Shown here piece after piece: positions 43,412 to 53,452 of a stretch of 53,452 bases of DNA. The stretch is from Syncephalis plumigaleata. Taxonomy: Eukaryota > Zoopagomycota > Zoopagomycetes > Zoopagales > Piptocephalidaceae. The stretch lies in the NCBI GenBank assembly GCA_025201365.1, contig JAIXMF010000053.1:1-53452 (forward strand), in the 5' to 3' direction. Under the pieces are notes generated by a model. That model was given only the letters and a program-made list of their open reading frames with translations. It was not told the DNA's origin and made no database searches. The position numbers were made by a program, and so were the translations under genes. The first letter of the stretch is position 1; each line of letters begins with the position of its first letter.

Positions 43412-44643
43412 ATGATGTCTATCAAGGGTGTGTTCAAGGTTACCGATCGTAGTACAGGAAAGCCGGTACAAATAGCGTATGAAATACACGGCAAGGGACC
43501 GAAACATGTTGTATTACTTTGTGGTACTTGCATAATTTGATGGATATCACCGTTAATTGAGATGCATGCTAATGCACATAACATAGGATTGAATACATCG
43601 CGCGAATGGTGGATCCTCCAGGCTGATTTCCTCGTTAAGCACGACTATCAAGTGTTGACCATTGATAATCGTGGTGTCGGTGAATCAGGTACGTATAGAT
43701 GAAGGAAGCTATGTTTACTCCTTGGTACTAATAGTGATAATGCCGCTGCTATTAGATGTGCCCGATGGCAATTACACGCAAGTATTAAACGCTGTACTAC
43801 TCATCAATTATACTGCATCATCTAACCAAATGGCACAACAGCATTAAGAGTATGTCCGAAGATACCGTACAATTGCTAGATCATCTCAACTGGAAGTCGA
43901 ATAATCATGTGGCCGGTGTTAGTATGGGCGGCATGATCGGGATGCAGCTGGCCAGTGACTATCCCGGCTATGTGGCATCGCTTTGTCTCGTTAGTACTAC
44001 CGCGAAATGGCAGCCAACACCCGTAAGCAATAGATCTACCATTTAGTATTGTAGTTGCTTATTATTAATGTATATTTGATATAGGTACCAGGTGCACTGC
44101 CCCGTAAATTAGATCCGTCCAATCCACAACAGGACATTGATATGATCCTTATAGAGTATCCAAAGGTTCGTCCACTAATGAATAGCTGCAACATGAATGA
44201 TTTATTATCATTGACATAATAGACCTGGCTTGAGGGCAGGAACAAGTATAATCCACGGCAAACAAATAGGGAGTATATACTCAAGGTAAGACATAACATT
44301 ATACACATACACACATGCACTAATGATGTCTGTAAAGCTCTACCAAACTCGTCTGTCTAGCAGTAAGCCCCAGACACCGCAAGGATACGAACGACAACTA
44401 TGGGCAGTGGAGCATCATGAACTAGGCGAGAATGGTCTTAACCGCATTGCTCAAGCCAACTTTCCCCTATTGGTGTGCACAGGTGATCAGGATCCGATTA
44501 TCGCATCATCCAACTCGATGTATCTCGCTAAAAGACTAAGGGCTCCATTGGAACTGTTCAAAGTATGCGGTCATGCTATTTGTATACAGGAATCGGATCG
44601 TTTTAATGCATTACTACTAAAACATTTCTGTGCACGCAAGTAG
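43412..44643 (+). CDS. Alpha/beta-fold hydrolase
   Basis: Seven exons: 43412-43523, 43587-43688, 43756-43781, 43849-44022, 44085-44165, 44223-44285 and 44368-44643, giving 277 aa. YEIHGKGPKHVVLLCG (oxyanion loop strand) is followed by DFLVKHDYQVLTIDNRGVGES, LLDHLNW, the nucleophile elbow GVSMGG with Ser105, LLVCTGDQDPII (Asp) and VCGHAICIQ (His). The triad is complete; the substrate is unknown. Exon 3 is only 26 nt. Acceptors of exons 4 and 7 were fixed by frame; exon 7 could start nine bases later. The ATG at 43412 is used because the apparent upstream start is a TTG. AATAAA follows the stop at once. It is tail-to-tail with the carnitine acetyltransferase gene, about 89 bp apart. Confidence 0.85.
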
Positions 44644-44732
44644 CAATAAATAGAAAGGGATACATCATTATCGGCTTTATTCATCATTAGCAAGTGTCAT
44701 TCTTGTTACAGTGTAGTGTGCTATCGCAATAA

Positions 44733-47344
44733 TTACTCGACCAATTGTCCGATATCGTTCATGGCCTTCCATATCTGTTGTCGCATCGTTTGGATGTCTG
44801 TTTCCGTGCATTCATTCCAGGCACTGATGCTGAATTTGACATGTCTCCTGCCAATCGCGTAGTTGATACCGTAGCCATTCTTGACGACGGCGCCGAATCC
44901 GCCCCATAGATAATCGCCAGGTGACATGTTCGAGGTGGATAGTTCAAAGGACATGGAGGACAGGTAGGCAGGATCCGTAAATAGAGTGGCGCGTGCTTGT
45001 TCCTCGGCACTACGGATCTGGCAGCGAAGTCCAAGTAAATGACGATCGACACCCTTGCCCGATGATGCCGCCTTCATATAGTTAACGTGCGACTCGATGG
45101 CCTGCTTCAATAGAGCTCGTTTCTCTTGTCGCTAAAAGTACAATTATTGTTATTAATCGACTTATGATTATAGTAACTACTTACCGAAACATTAGGATCA
45201 TCGAATCCCTTGGTGAACGCTACACTTTCGATGGAACATGAGCGTACAGTCTCGGTACGACCATGTAGGAACAAGCGTGTGGAAGCGGATTCGTACGTGG
45301 GACATGGTCGACCATGCATACGGTAGTACGCCAATTGTAATGCCATTTGAATGGTAGCATCGGGACTAGTGCGTGCTAATCATCATCATCATCATCATAA
45401 CAATTAATCTACTAGTTGTTCGATTTAACAGGGACTACTTACCATACTTCAAATACTCCTGTCCGTATTCTTGATAATGCAACACTATACTATCAATGCC
45501 GCCAATCAATTTGCTGGTCTCTTTCTTTGTCTCATTAATAGCATCGCTAATTGACGAGTCAATGGTCCAGGTAAGATGCTCGGGCGAGGAAAGTGTAGCA
45601 GTGTCATCTGCGTTAACTGGATCGGGAGATGGTTCACTATAGATCCATGAGTGCATCGTATTAGTATATACATATATATATTTATAAAATACATATTCCA
45701 TCATGATTAACTTGCCTTTTCAGTATGGATACAAATAATGAAGCGGGTGTTACTGCATCAGCAGGTGTATGCTATTCATCATATAGATTTAGACGCTTAT
45801 TAGTTTGTTATGTTCATTGTTTCTATAAACTAGTTACCTCTCCATTGACACCTCCTCGTCCATTATTGGCTACGATAAGTTGAATAGGCTTGTCAAACCA
45901 GCGATTATGCGCATCTCCATTATGGAACAGCTCCTTATGTGCATCATCGTAGTTTAATGGTGCCGCATGGTCATCAAGACATATGGCGAATAATGCCGTG
46001 TCAATCGCCTCCAATGACTGACGATTATTCTCGGCCAACGAGACAAGTCGAGCACGCGCCTAACATTCAAATAGATTAAACGACTTGGACATCACATAAA
46101 GCACGCACATCTACATGTGCTGACGCGTAGAGTACTTACAGTGGCCCATCGATCACGATGACCTGCAGTTAGTAGACCCACTGGTGGTTGTACATCCTCT
46201 TCCTTTACCTTCCTCACTACAGATGCTAATTGTCTACACAATCGTATGAGTATGCATCCTCTCTTGTATCATTTACTTGATTGTGACTTACTTTTCCAAT
46301 AACTGAACGGGAACACGCTTGCCATTCTCCGAGATTACTGGCACTTTAAATATTTGATCTCGCGCCAACACGATAATATGACGAGCCAATGCCGGGTAAA
46401 CGGTGACCATTCGATCGGCAGGATTCTCGGCAAGACGTATTGCACCGAATTGACATTGATACTGGCGCATGCACATTGGTTTATCGCGAGCCATCTCCAC
46501 TGGATATGTTTGACTAAGAAGTCATCATGTATAGGGTCGATTGCTATGGTTAGACATGCCTGCGCTATTGCTATTCCTAATGAACACTCACTTATTCAGC
46601 TTATCATTGATATCCAAGAGACCAGACACGAAACTGGCAGCACGACGAACTTGGAATGCGGTGAATTCACCAGAGGGTGGAGCTGGATGGAATAAACCCG
46701 AAGGACCATCTGTGAACTGAGCCCACCAATTGACATTGATAAGCGTGGGTTCTCGCCATTCCAGATAACCTTTATTAAGCCAAATATCCTCAAGCCAAGA
46801 ATTCTAATGAAGGAAAAGATCATCATACAGTTAGCTAACAAGCAAGTAGATGATTGCTACGAGTGCAGTTCATATAGATATAACTTACGGGTGATGTTTG
46901 ATCTAGCTGCTGCAAACGATGCTGTAACTCTTCTCCAAAACCATTTGGTTTAATGAATTCTTTCACGGCAGCCTCCGATCGTTGATAATCGGCGGGTGTA
47001 AGCAACGGCGCTAGTGAGCGTAGGTATCGCTGACTAGTCTCCTTCAGTGTAGGAATAGGAAGACGTGGCATTTTTGACTGGAAATCAAAAGTGCGCGGTG
47101 TTGCGGGTGTATCAGAAGCAGTGCCATACTGGCGCGAGTGCCATTTACTACTAGATAGCAAGTGATATAGCAGCATGGTGGGTTAGCTATACTTTACACA
47201 TAGCAGATACTAAGAAGACTACTCTACTTACGCTGATGAGAGTGCGCGTATACATGAATGAACTTGTAGTCGCGTATGGTTTATTGGAATGTATCCCTGA
47301 GGTACACTACCCCGTGATATTGTACTTAGTAGACGAATAGACAT
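44733..47344 (-). CDS. Carnitine O-acetyltransferase
   Basis: Ten exons: 47232-47344, 46889-47150, 46592-46803, 46292-46513, 46140-46233, 45838-46059, 45716-45771, 45443-45636, 45185-45375 and 44733-45131, giving 654 aa. A basic/Ser-rich leader ([18 protein letters not shown]) suggests mitochondrial import; there is no C-terminal SKL-type signal. Family motifs: [14 protein letters not shown] near the start, [10 protein letters not shown]-like [23 protein letters not shown], the catalytic His376 in [31 protein letters not shown] and the STS carnitine site in [10 protein letters not shown]. It swaps acetyl between CoA and carnitine for shuttling. Intron 7 is GC-AG (donor GCAAGT at 45715), and it corrects an otherwise unlike-family read-through. 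Confidence 0.94.
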
Positions 47345-47612
47345 GGTATATTGATAGGTTCGATAATGGGAAAGAGAGCGATACGAGTAATAGTAACAAT
47401 AGAAGAGGATCGGCAAATGGTAACGTGGATATCCGGATTGGCATGTGTCTGTCTCTTTATGTGTGGTAGTGACAAGCCTAAGCGCGATCCACCAATAAAC
47501 AGGCAAAAGCAAAATCAGAATCACGCGATATTTAATGGATTCCGTGTTACGACGTCATTACTCTTCATTGCTTGACATATACACTCTCAAATACATTATA
47601 AATAACAAATGT

Positions 47613-49076
47613 TTATTCCTTTAATCTCCATAGACGAATAATCCCATCATCTCCTCCTGTAGCTAGTAAATAGCCGTATTCCTCTAGTGGACACCAAATA
47701 GCCACATTGACATCGGTAACACCGTGTGCATTCTCTTTAGTGCAGTAGAGTTGTGTGGCAAGTTCATCATTGGTAGTTGGCTATGGCATATCCATGATTA
47801 GCGTCATTAACACGAATCATGTCCTACACGTAGATTCGTCTAATTAGTTAGTACTTACTGTCACCTCAAATACTCGAACGTGATTATCCGCTGCTGCAGT
47901 TGCTATTCGGTTATGTACCTTTGACCATGACACATAGTAGATGCATCGATCATGCTGTTCATGAACCGTATCTACACACTGCCATAGTGCATCATGACTT
48001 TGATGTCGGAATACAGATGCTATCTCGTCAATATCTCATTAGCTTATTACGCTTTAGGGCAAATCAGTCATGTTATTCACTCATGCTTACACTGTTCATC
48101 TCGTGCACTCTGACGTTCCCATATCTTTAGTGTATTGTCATCGCTACCTGATACGATATAGCGACCCTCCTTATCGAAATCTACAGACCATACCGTGGAT
48201 TGATGACCAGTTAACACGCTGGCACAATACCAGTCATCGTCATCTTCTCGCCACACGCGTATTGTATCGTCGTAACTAGCCGATATTAACATCTAGTATC
48301 CATGTTATTCATTTACCTAGTTGATCAAGCCATACCAATACTTGCCTCTTCTTTCGGATGCCATGCTACCATCTTGACATCTTGCGAGTGTTCCTGCAAT
48401 ACACTCACACATTCAAAATCCTCTCCTTCCTGTCCCACTAATGATCACATTCATTATCGTTGTAAGTTAGGATGGTAGTCGTGTTAACAATGAAGCATCT
48501 TGCCAATAATTACCTTCCCAGATCCATACACTTTTATCTCGACTACATGTGGATAGAAGGGTGCCATTACAGGACCATGCCACGCTCTTTACTTCATTCT
48601 CGTGTCCTTCAAGCGTGGCAACGCATTCAAAATCTAATGAAAGCATAGTGATCTATTAGTAAGTAGCAATGATATACTATGGATAGAGTGCATACCTTCG
48701 TCGCTGCTTGGTTGTTCCCAAATGGCCGTTGATGCATCGAAACTGGCCGTAGCAATGGATTTACCCGAGGGTGAATAAGCTACACTACGTATGGTACGCT
48801 CGTGCACTCCTTCTAATACGTGGGCACAGTGCCATTGCGTTGGCACTTGTCGTTCGCTATCCTCACTATGACCCGTGTCGAGAGGTGACCATACGCGTGC
48901 CGTCTTATCTCCACTACAACTAACGAGGGCGAGTCGTTTAGGGTGCCAGCTTATCTGCCAAACTCGATCATTATGACCTATTATTCCCTTGTATTAGTTA
49001 CTCGCTCTATAAGTATAGACATACACACGCTATGAACTATACCTTTAAGTTCGGTGACCAGTTCTAATGACGGCAT
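47613..49076 (-). CDS. CIA1: CIAO1/Cia1, cytosolic Fe-S assembly WD40 protein
   Basis: Seven exons: 49043-49076, 48696-48977, 48514-48633, 48346-48437, 48091-48292, 47859-48019 and 47613-47780, giving 352 aa (human CIAO1 is 339). Seven WD repeats are visible, among them [12 protein letters not shown]...[39 protein letters not shown]...[29 protein letters not shown] and [12 protein letters not shown]. It is part of the CIA targeting complex (with Met18/MMS19 and Cia2) that delivers Fe-S clusters to cytosolic and nuclear proteins. Intron 4 (48293-48345, 53 nt) uses a GC donor (GCAAGT). It is divergent from the cyclin gene. Confidence 0.95.
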
Positions 49077-49289
49077 AGACGATAGTAAATAGTCACAGCT
49101 AGATCGTGGAAAGAGAGAAAGAGAGTAAACTATTACACAGAATGGTTAAAGGAGAGCAATCTCGGTTTATCTTTTCGTATTCGTGGTGAATAAATGATAT
49201 TTTCGTGTTGTTTCTCTGCTTACTGTATCAGTGTCAGCACTCACTTTCTTGCTTATTTATTTGAATACAACAAGCATTATATATTAGCT
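49077..49289. promoter_or_regulatory. Bidirectional promoter region CIA1 / cyclin
   Basis: 213 bp separate the two divergent ATGs, with a GAGAGAAAGAGAG tract near 49113-49125. An in-frame ATG at 49194 upstream of the cyclin start would add a hydrophobic leader unlike cyclins and was not used. Confidence 0.45.
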
Positions 49290-50824
49290 ATGAATAATAC
49301 AGCTACTATACCTTCAACTAATGATTCAGCAAGTACAGCGACTACTAAAGTCGATAAAGTAGATGTAGCGGTAGATTCATCAACAACCAAGTCTATGCCT
49401 TTATTCGATTATATATTACTATGCGGTGATCTACTTGAACTGTAAGTAAAAACGTAAATAGATAACAAATAACTAGCTAGATAAACATGATTACATATAG
49501 ACCACGTATGACGGTGGCATCAGCTCAAATATACATACACCGATGTCAACGCTATTTAAAGCAAATGTCGCAGGAAGAAGTGCAAGCCATTGATATGGAT
49601 GAACATGTAAGTAAACTGAATACACGATCATTCACCTATACTTACCATAATTCATTGATAGTTGATGGCTATCGCTTGTCTTCATCTAGCATGTAAATCA
49701 ACCGAGACATTACGTAAAGTACGCGATCTAATCAATGTTGGCTATTTGTAAGTAGGTTGATGACATTTGATACTAGAATATTAATCCATAATCTATGCTA
49801 CATATAGGGTACTGAATCCTAAACAACCATATTTAGACCTTGATAGTGTAAGTAAACAATGATGCTCATACAATAGAATGACTCGCTCATATTCTTTATT
49901 AGAAATATCAACGTATGCGTGATTCATTAGTAGCAGTAGAATTGGTCGTTCTACGTATTATGCGATTTGATGTCAATGTACAAACTGTACATTTATGGAT
50001 CATTAATATTATACGACGTCTACTTGGCCCTGAGAAGTATACACAAGATTCAGAGATGGGATTACGCGGCAGTCATCATCATAATGGTGACGTCGACAAC
50101 AATGACGACGACGACGACAATGACGACAGCAATGACGATGATGATATGATGGATACAGATAGTGGTACACTTATACAACAACGGTTACGCACCGCTAACG
50201 AACAAGCAGGTAATTAATCAGTGAATAGGATCATCAATGTTAGATGACTATTGTCTATGAGTGATAGTGACTAATAGACATACGCACGTATTTGTAGCAT
50301 GGCAACGTTTACAGCATCCCATGGCACATGCATTATGGCAATTTGCCTGGTCCTATGCTAATGACAGGTGAGTGAGGAATATATATATATATATATATGA
50401 CTTCATAGTACTCTACTAATCCATGAATGACCCTATTAATTAGTATGCGTTCTGAAGTATTAGCATTGGATTATTCACCATGTGTGGTAGCATTAGCTTG
50501 TACACTCATGGCACTACGTATGTTACAACTCTCATTGCCCATACCATTAACAAAGGTAAGCGTGGCATTATGGTTGATTGATTACTCGCTAATTTCTATG
50601 AATAGTGGTGTGCTAGTTGGGGTGTGTCTCATGTAGAACAAGTACAAGGTAGGTGTATCATCATTCTCACTCACTCACTCACTCATTCTCACTATGCTGA
50701 TTGCGTATCTATTTATGGTATGCCACCTTGATACTCATCAATCTTCTATGCTCTTCTTTTCTGCTCTATGATAGAAGCCATCGAGTGTATCTCTTCACTT
50801 TACGCTTTATCGTCTAGAGAGTAG
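49290..50824 (+). CDS. Cyclin-Q/FAM58-type cyclin
   Basis: Nine exons: 49290-49441, 49501-49606, 49662-49747, 49808-49847, 49903-50209, 50298-50367, 50444-50555, 50606-50648 and 50775-50824, giving 321 aa. After a Thr/Ser-rich N terminus, the cyclin box reads RMTVASAQIYIHRCQRYL, MAIACLHLACKSTE, LRKVRDLINVGY, NPKQPYLDLDSKY and RDSLVAVELVVLRIMRFDV, matching CCNQ (partner of CDK10). A second cyclin fold follows (HALWQFAWSYANDS, VVALACTLMALRML). Between the folds is an Asp/Asn-rich insert of about 25 residues absent from animal CCNQ. It probably activates a CDK10-like kinase; the family could also be described as cyclin-L/K-like. Confidence 0.85.
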
Positions 50825-51660
50825 ACGTGTTTCATACAAGGATGGTAACACTGTCAATAATAGTAGTAACAATAGTCATAATGCCTTAGTTAGTCGCCTG
50901 TAATAAACAACCTTATCTATTTGTATAACATGTGCTGTTCCTCTCTTTCTCTCTTTCTCTCTTGTAGGATGGCTCTTATCTTTAATCCTGGTTTCGTCTC
51001 CTTCATTGCCAATCCTTTTGTGTGCTGTCTCGGACTTTTGGTTATAGCGAGGAAGGAACAACCTACATACACGACGCACACACATGTGCACACCCATTCA
51101 TCCGTACACATACACAAACACACATACACACAAACACGCATTCACTCACACACACAGCATTTAGCCGTCCGATATCGGCTGCATTCGTGCCTTGTCATTT
51201 CAGCTAAAAAATCCAAGCTCCTTTTCTCTCTTTGCGCTCTCGCACTCTTACTCGCTCCTTGTTACCAGCACTACCACTACTACGATTATTATTATCACTA
51301 CTGCTACTACTGCTACTGATTCTTATTGTTGTAAGTGATTATAAAAGTGCTCTATTGACGTTTAAAGAAGTGATTACACTTGTGGTGCGAATTTACGTTG
51401 TTCATTCTTATTATTAGTCCTTTTCTCTTTGTGCCGTCATCCCTCATATGGATGAGCTCATACCACTTTACACTTTCCATTTCAACTGCTTTGCTTTTTT
51501 CACCATAATTCTTTCATTACACTAACCAATCTCGTGCTGATCCGATCTATTGCATATACTCCTGCTCTCTCCTTCCTATTGTTTGTTTGTTTGTTTGTCT
51601 ATTAGTCTGCCTATTCTTCTAAGCACAAGGTACTGCTGGTTGATTACTGTCGAGAATAGT
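50825..51660. other. Intergenic/5' region with CA repeats
   Basis: No gene is supported. It contains ACACAC/ACATAC-rich sequence (51064-51158), CT-rich tracts (CTCTCTTTCTCTCTTTC at 50941-50960) and (TAC)n near 51265-51318. It probably includes the promoter and 5' UTR of the ATF-like gene. Confidence 0.4.
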
Positions 51661-53452
51661 ATGGCGGAGCGCGACTTAACGGGTAAGTTTATTTCTTATT
51701 TATGGCCAAAAGCTATGCTGTCATCATGACGTTATGCTTGAGGGACTTGTGACACACTATATGCACTGAATGAGAGGAGTGGATCAAGGGTCTTTTCATA
51801 ATCTATTGAGGCTTTTGTCTATATGCTGTCTTGGTATGGCAGATATGTTGGCATAGTGCTATCTCGAGTAGATAAGATTGTATAGGATTGTTTATTGAAC
51901 TGAATTCATATATGCATAGAAGCGTTGTGTGTGTATGTGGGTGAGCGGGTGAGCAGGTGAGCGAACCACTGGTAGTGGTTGCCGTGCTCTTCTACTCTGC
52001 ACCGTGTGAATGGATGCTGGTTTGTCTTGGCACTTGTGTGATAGAACGAGCGTCTATCGAGACGATGATTCTAAGGATTAACTCACTAGCTAATTAATTA
52101 ACGAGTTAGCATGTTATAGTAATTCATGTATGCCTTGATACAATGCCATGCGGGATGGTGGTATACTTTTCTTTATTAAGAGGGGAGATGAGGGATATAC
52201 CACCACTGCTACTGCTACACTATCACATGGCGATGTTACTACTCGTGCTTACATCCACCCCTATGCACAAAGGCACACGCAATAACGAGCTAGTCTGGCA
52301 TGTTTGCGGTTCACATTAATGTTTGTGCGTATCTATGATTAGAAGTCTGATAAGCCCAAACGTGTTTATGATGAATGAATGAATAAATGAAGGCAAGGAT
52401 GTACGGATGAGACTAGTGCTCTTCTCTATGTGGGGAGAAATAGACGAAAACGTACTACTTTAAATGTAAACGATGTCATTATGACGTCAAGTTATCGTTT
52501 AAATATTCTGGATGTAATACGAATAGCACACGCCACTTGCCTATTTATTTCCACCCCATCTCGTTTGTGTCGTCTGATGATTAGGACTGGTTATATAGCA
52601 TCGTCATTATCATCATAATTCCTTGTAACTTTTGCATGTTGTTTGCTAGTTGACATTATTGTTTTTCTTGTATCTCTTTACTTGCACATCGCGCTAATCC
52701 CCACGTTTATTTTATGTACAGAGCCGACTATTACGGGCATTGCCGCAACCATTGCCACGGGTCATCTCAATTCTGCTAAGACTCAACTAGCCGAGGTAGC
52801 AGCAGCAGAAGTCGTACCATTGGATCTGGCCGGCCAAACACCATCTCGCTTCTTGACCGCTTTGAACAAGTTGGATTTCGAGCCTAATCCATTTGAACAA
52901 TCTTTCTCGCAAATTGCTTCTCCCGAATCGGAGTCGCCCTTTTTAAATCCAGACACATCATCCGGATCTACGCTGATCGATAGCACGAAGGAAGCGTCAT
53001 TGGTTGAATCACCTACTACCACTACTAGCAGCAACACAAGTGGTACAGCAACATCAACATCAACAGCAACATCAGCTCATTCGCGACGTTCATCTGCCCC
53101 GAATCCAAATATTGCAGCAGACTCTAAAAATCCAGCATCAGCCTCATCAGCCACAACGTCAACGACAGCTTATAAAGCAAATAAAAAGACAACAACCTCG
53201 GTTTCTATAACAAAAACGTCATCATTACCATCGACTATTGCTTCAACGGCACTAGATAGCAATCGTCATCAGCAAACCACATCCTCGCTAACGGCAACAG
53301 CAGCAACAACAACAACAACAACAGTAGTAGAGGAACCCGTGCCTTGAACGACAAACGCTCCTCTGGCATACCACATTCATCCCCACGTATCGTATTACCA
53401 CCGGCTGCCGCCATCGATTCACCGAACCCGGCCATTTCCAACATTCGTTCCT
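51661..53452 (+). CDS. Atf1-type transcription factor with OSA domain, partial
   Basis: The 3' end is outside the window. Exon 1 (51661-51682) encodes MAERDLT; exon 2 starts at 52722 after a 1,039-nt intron, by far the longest here. TPSRFLTALNKLDFEPNPFEQSF is typical of the osmotic-stress (OSA) domain at the N terminus of fungal Atf1/Sko1-related bZIP activators controlled by stress MAP kinases; SP motifs follow (ASPESES). The frame meets TGA at 53345, but the sequence beyond is coding-like in another frame (KRSSGIPHSSPRIVLPPAA). A 59-nt intron 53201-53259 (GTTTCT...GATAG, phase 0) would link them through an Asn run encoded by AAC repeats. The bZIP would lie beyond the edge. Alternatively there is a real frameshift. 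Confidence 0.65.

Noticed and set aside
45637-45715. Reading through to give a Tyr-rich insertion in CrAT
   Set aside because: The inserted sequence is unlike the family; a GC-AG intron with a consensus donor removes it and restores phase.
50917-51319. Small Cys/Val- or His/Thr-rich frames around CA repeats
   Set aside because: They are products of CA/CT microsatellites with no homology-like features.

Overview
The window looks like nuclear DNA of a fungus with many short introns. Conserved genes are broken by introns of about 50-95 nt with GTAAGT-like donors and TAG acceptors. Proteins such as Rse1/SF3B3, Med7, Yos1, Vps71/ZNHIT1, Cia1 and an Atf1-type OSA-domain factor point to an opisthokont, most likely an early-diverging fungus. 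A zoopagomycete-like lineage is a weak inference from the secreted kinase-like and 7TM proteins. No bacterial, viral or organellar genes were recognised. Exon coordinates were worked out by hand from splice sites, reading phase and remembered family alignments.

Layout. 0.1-6.7 kb: three single-exon minus-strand genes (7TM protein, CAP-like secreted protein, two-TM protein with a PPxY tail) and a plus-strand low-complexity protein. 7.5-14.1 kb: Yos1 (+) tail-to-tail with the 16-exon RSE1 (-), then MED7 (-). 14.2-24.4 kb: two secreted kinase-like paralogues (14225-15640 minus; 23143-24434 plus) flank a CNNM/Mam3 transporter, a small Cys-rich protein, LDAH lipid-droplet hydrolase and VPS71/ZNHIT1. 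24.4-33.1 kb: about 8.7 kb with no supported gene. It holds a foldback-like AT-rich inverted structure (26.1-27.6 kb), dispersed repeats, a pyrimidine-rich degenerate-repeat block (28.0-30.9 kb) and duplicated segments (31.2-32.7 kb). 33.1-34.7 kb: a predicted secreted-peptide gene with a signal-peptide exon, 15 micro-exons (3-12 nt) and a terminal exon. Seven of its micro-exons sit exactly 83 bp apart in a tandem array of 80-nt introns. Just after it is a lone SUI1-like tail exon. 36.2-38.3 kb: a large N-myristoylation-type protein. 40.5-50.8 kb: a dense housekeeping cluster with RNase H1, a PPIE-like RRM protein, tRNA-Lys(UUU), an alpha/beta hydrolase, carnitine acetyltransferase, CIAO1/Cia1 and cyclin-Q. 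51.7 kb to the edge: an Atf1-type transcription factor that probably runs out of the window.

The conserved genes are ordinary cell machinery (splicing, transcription, ER-Golgi traffic, Fe-S assembly, acetyl-carnitine metabolism, R-loop removal, chromatin remodelling) and are not an operon. The unusual content is the micro-exon secreted-peptide gene with its intron array, and the pair of signal-peptide kinase-like genes, one keeping the catalytic residues and one that has lost them.
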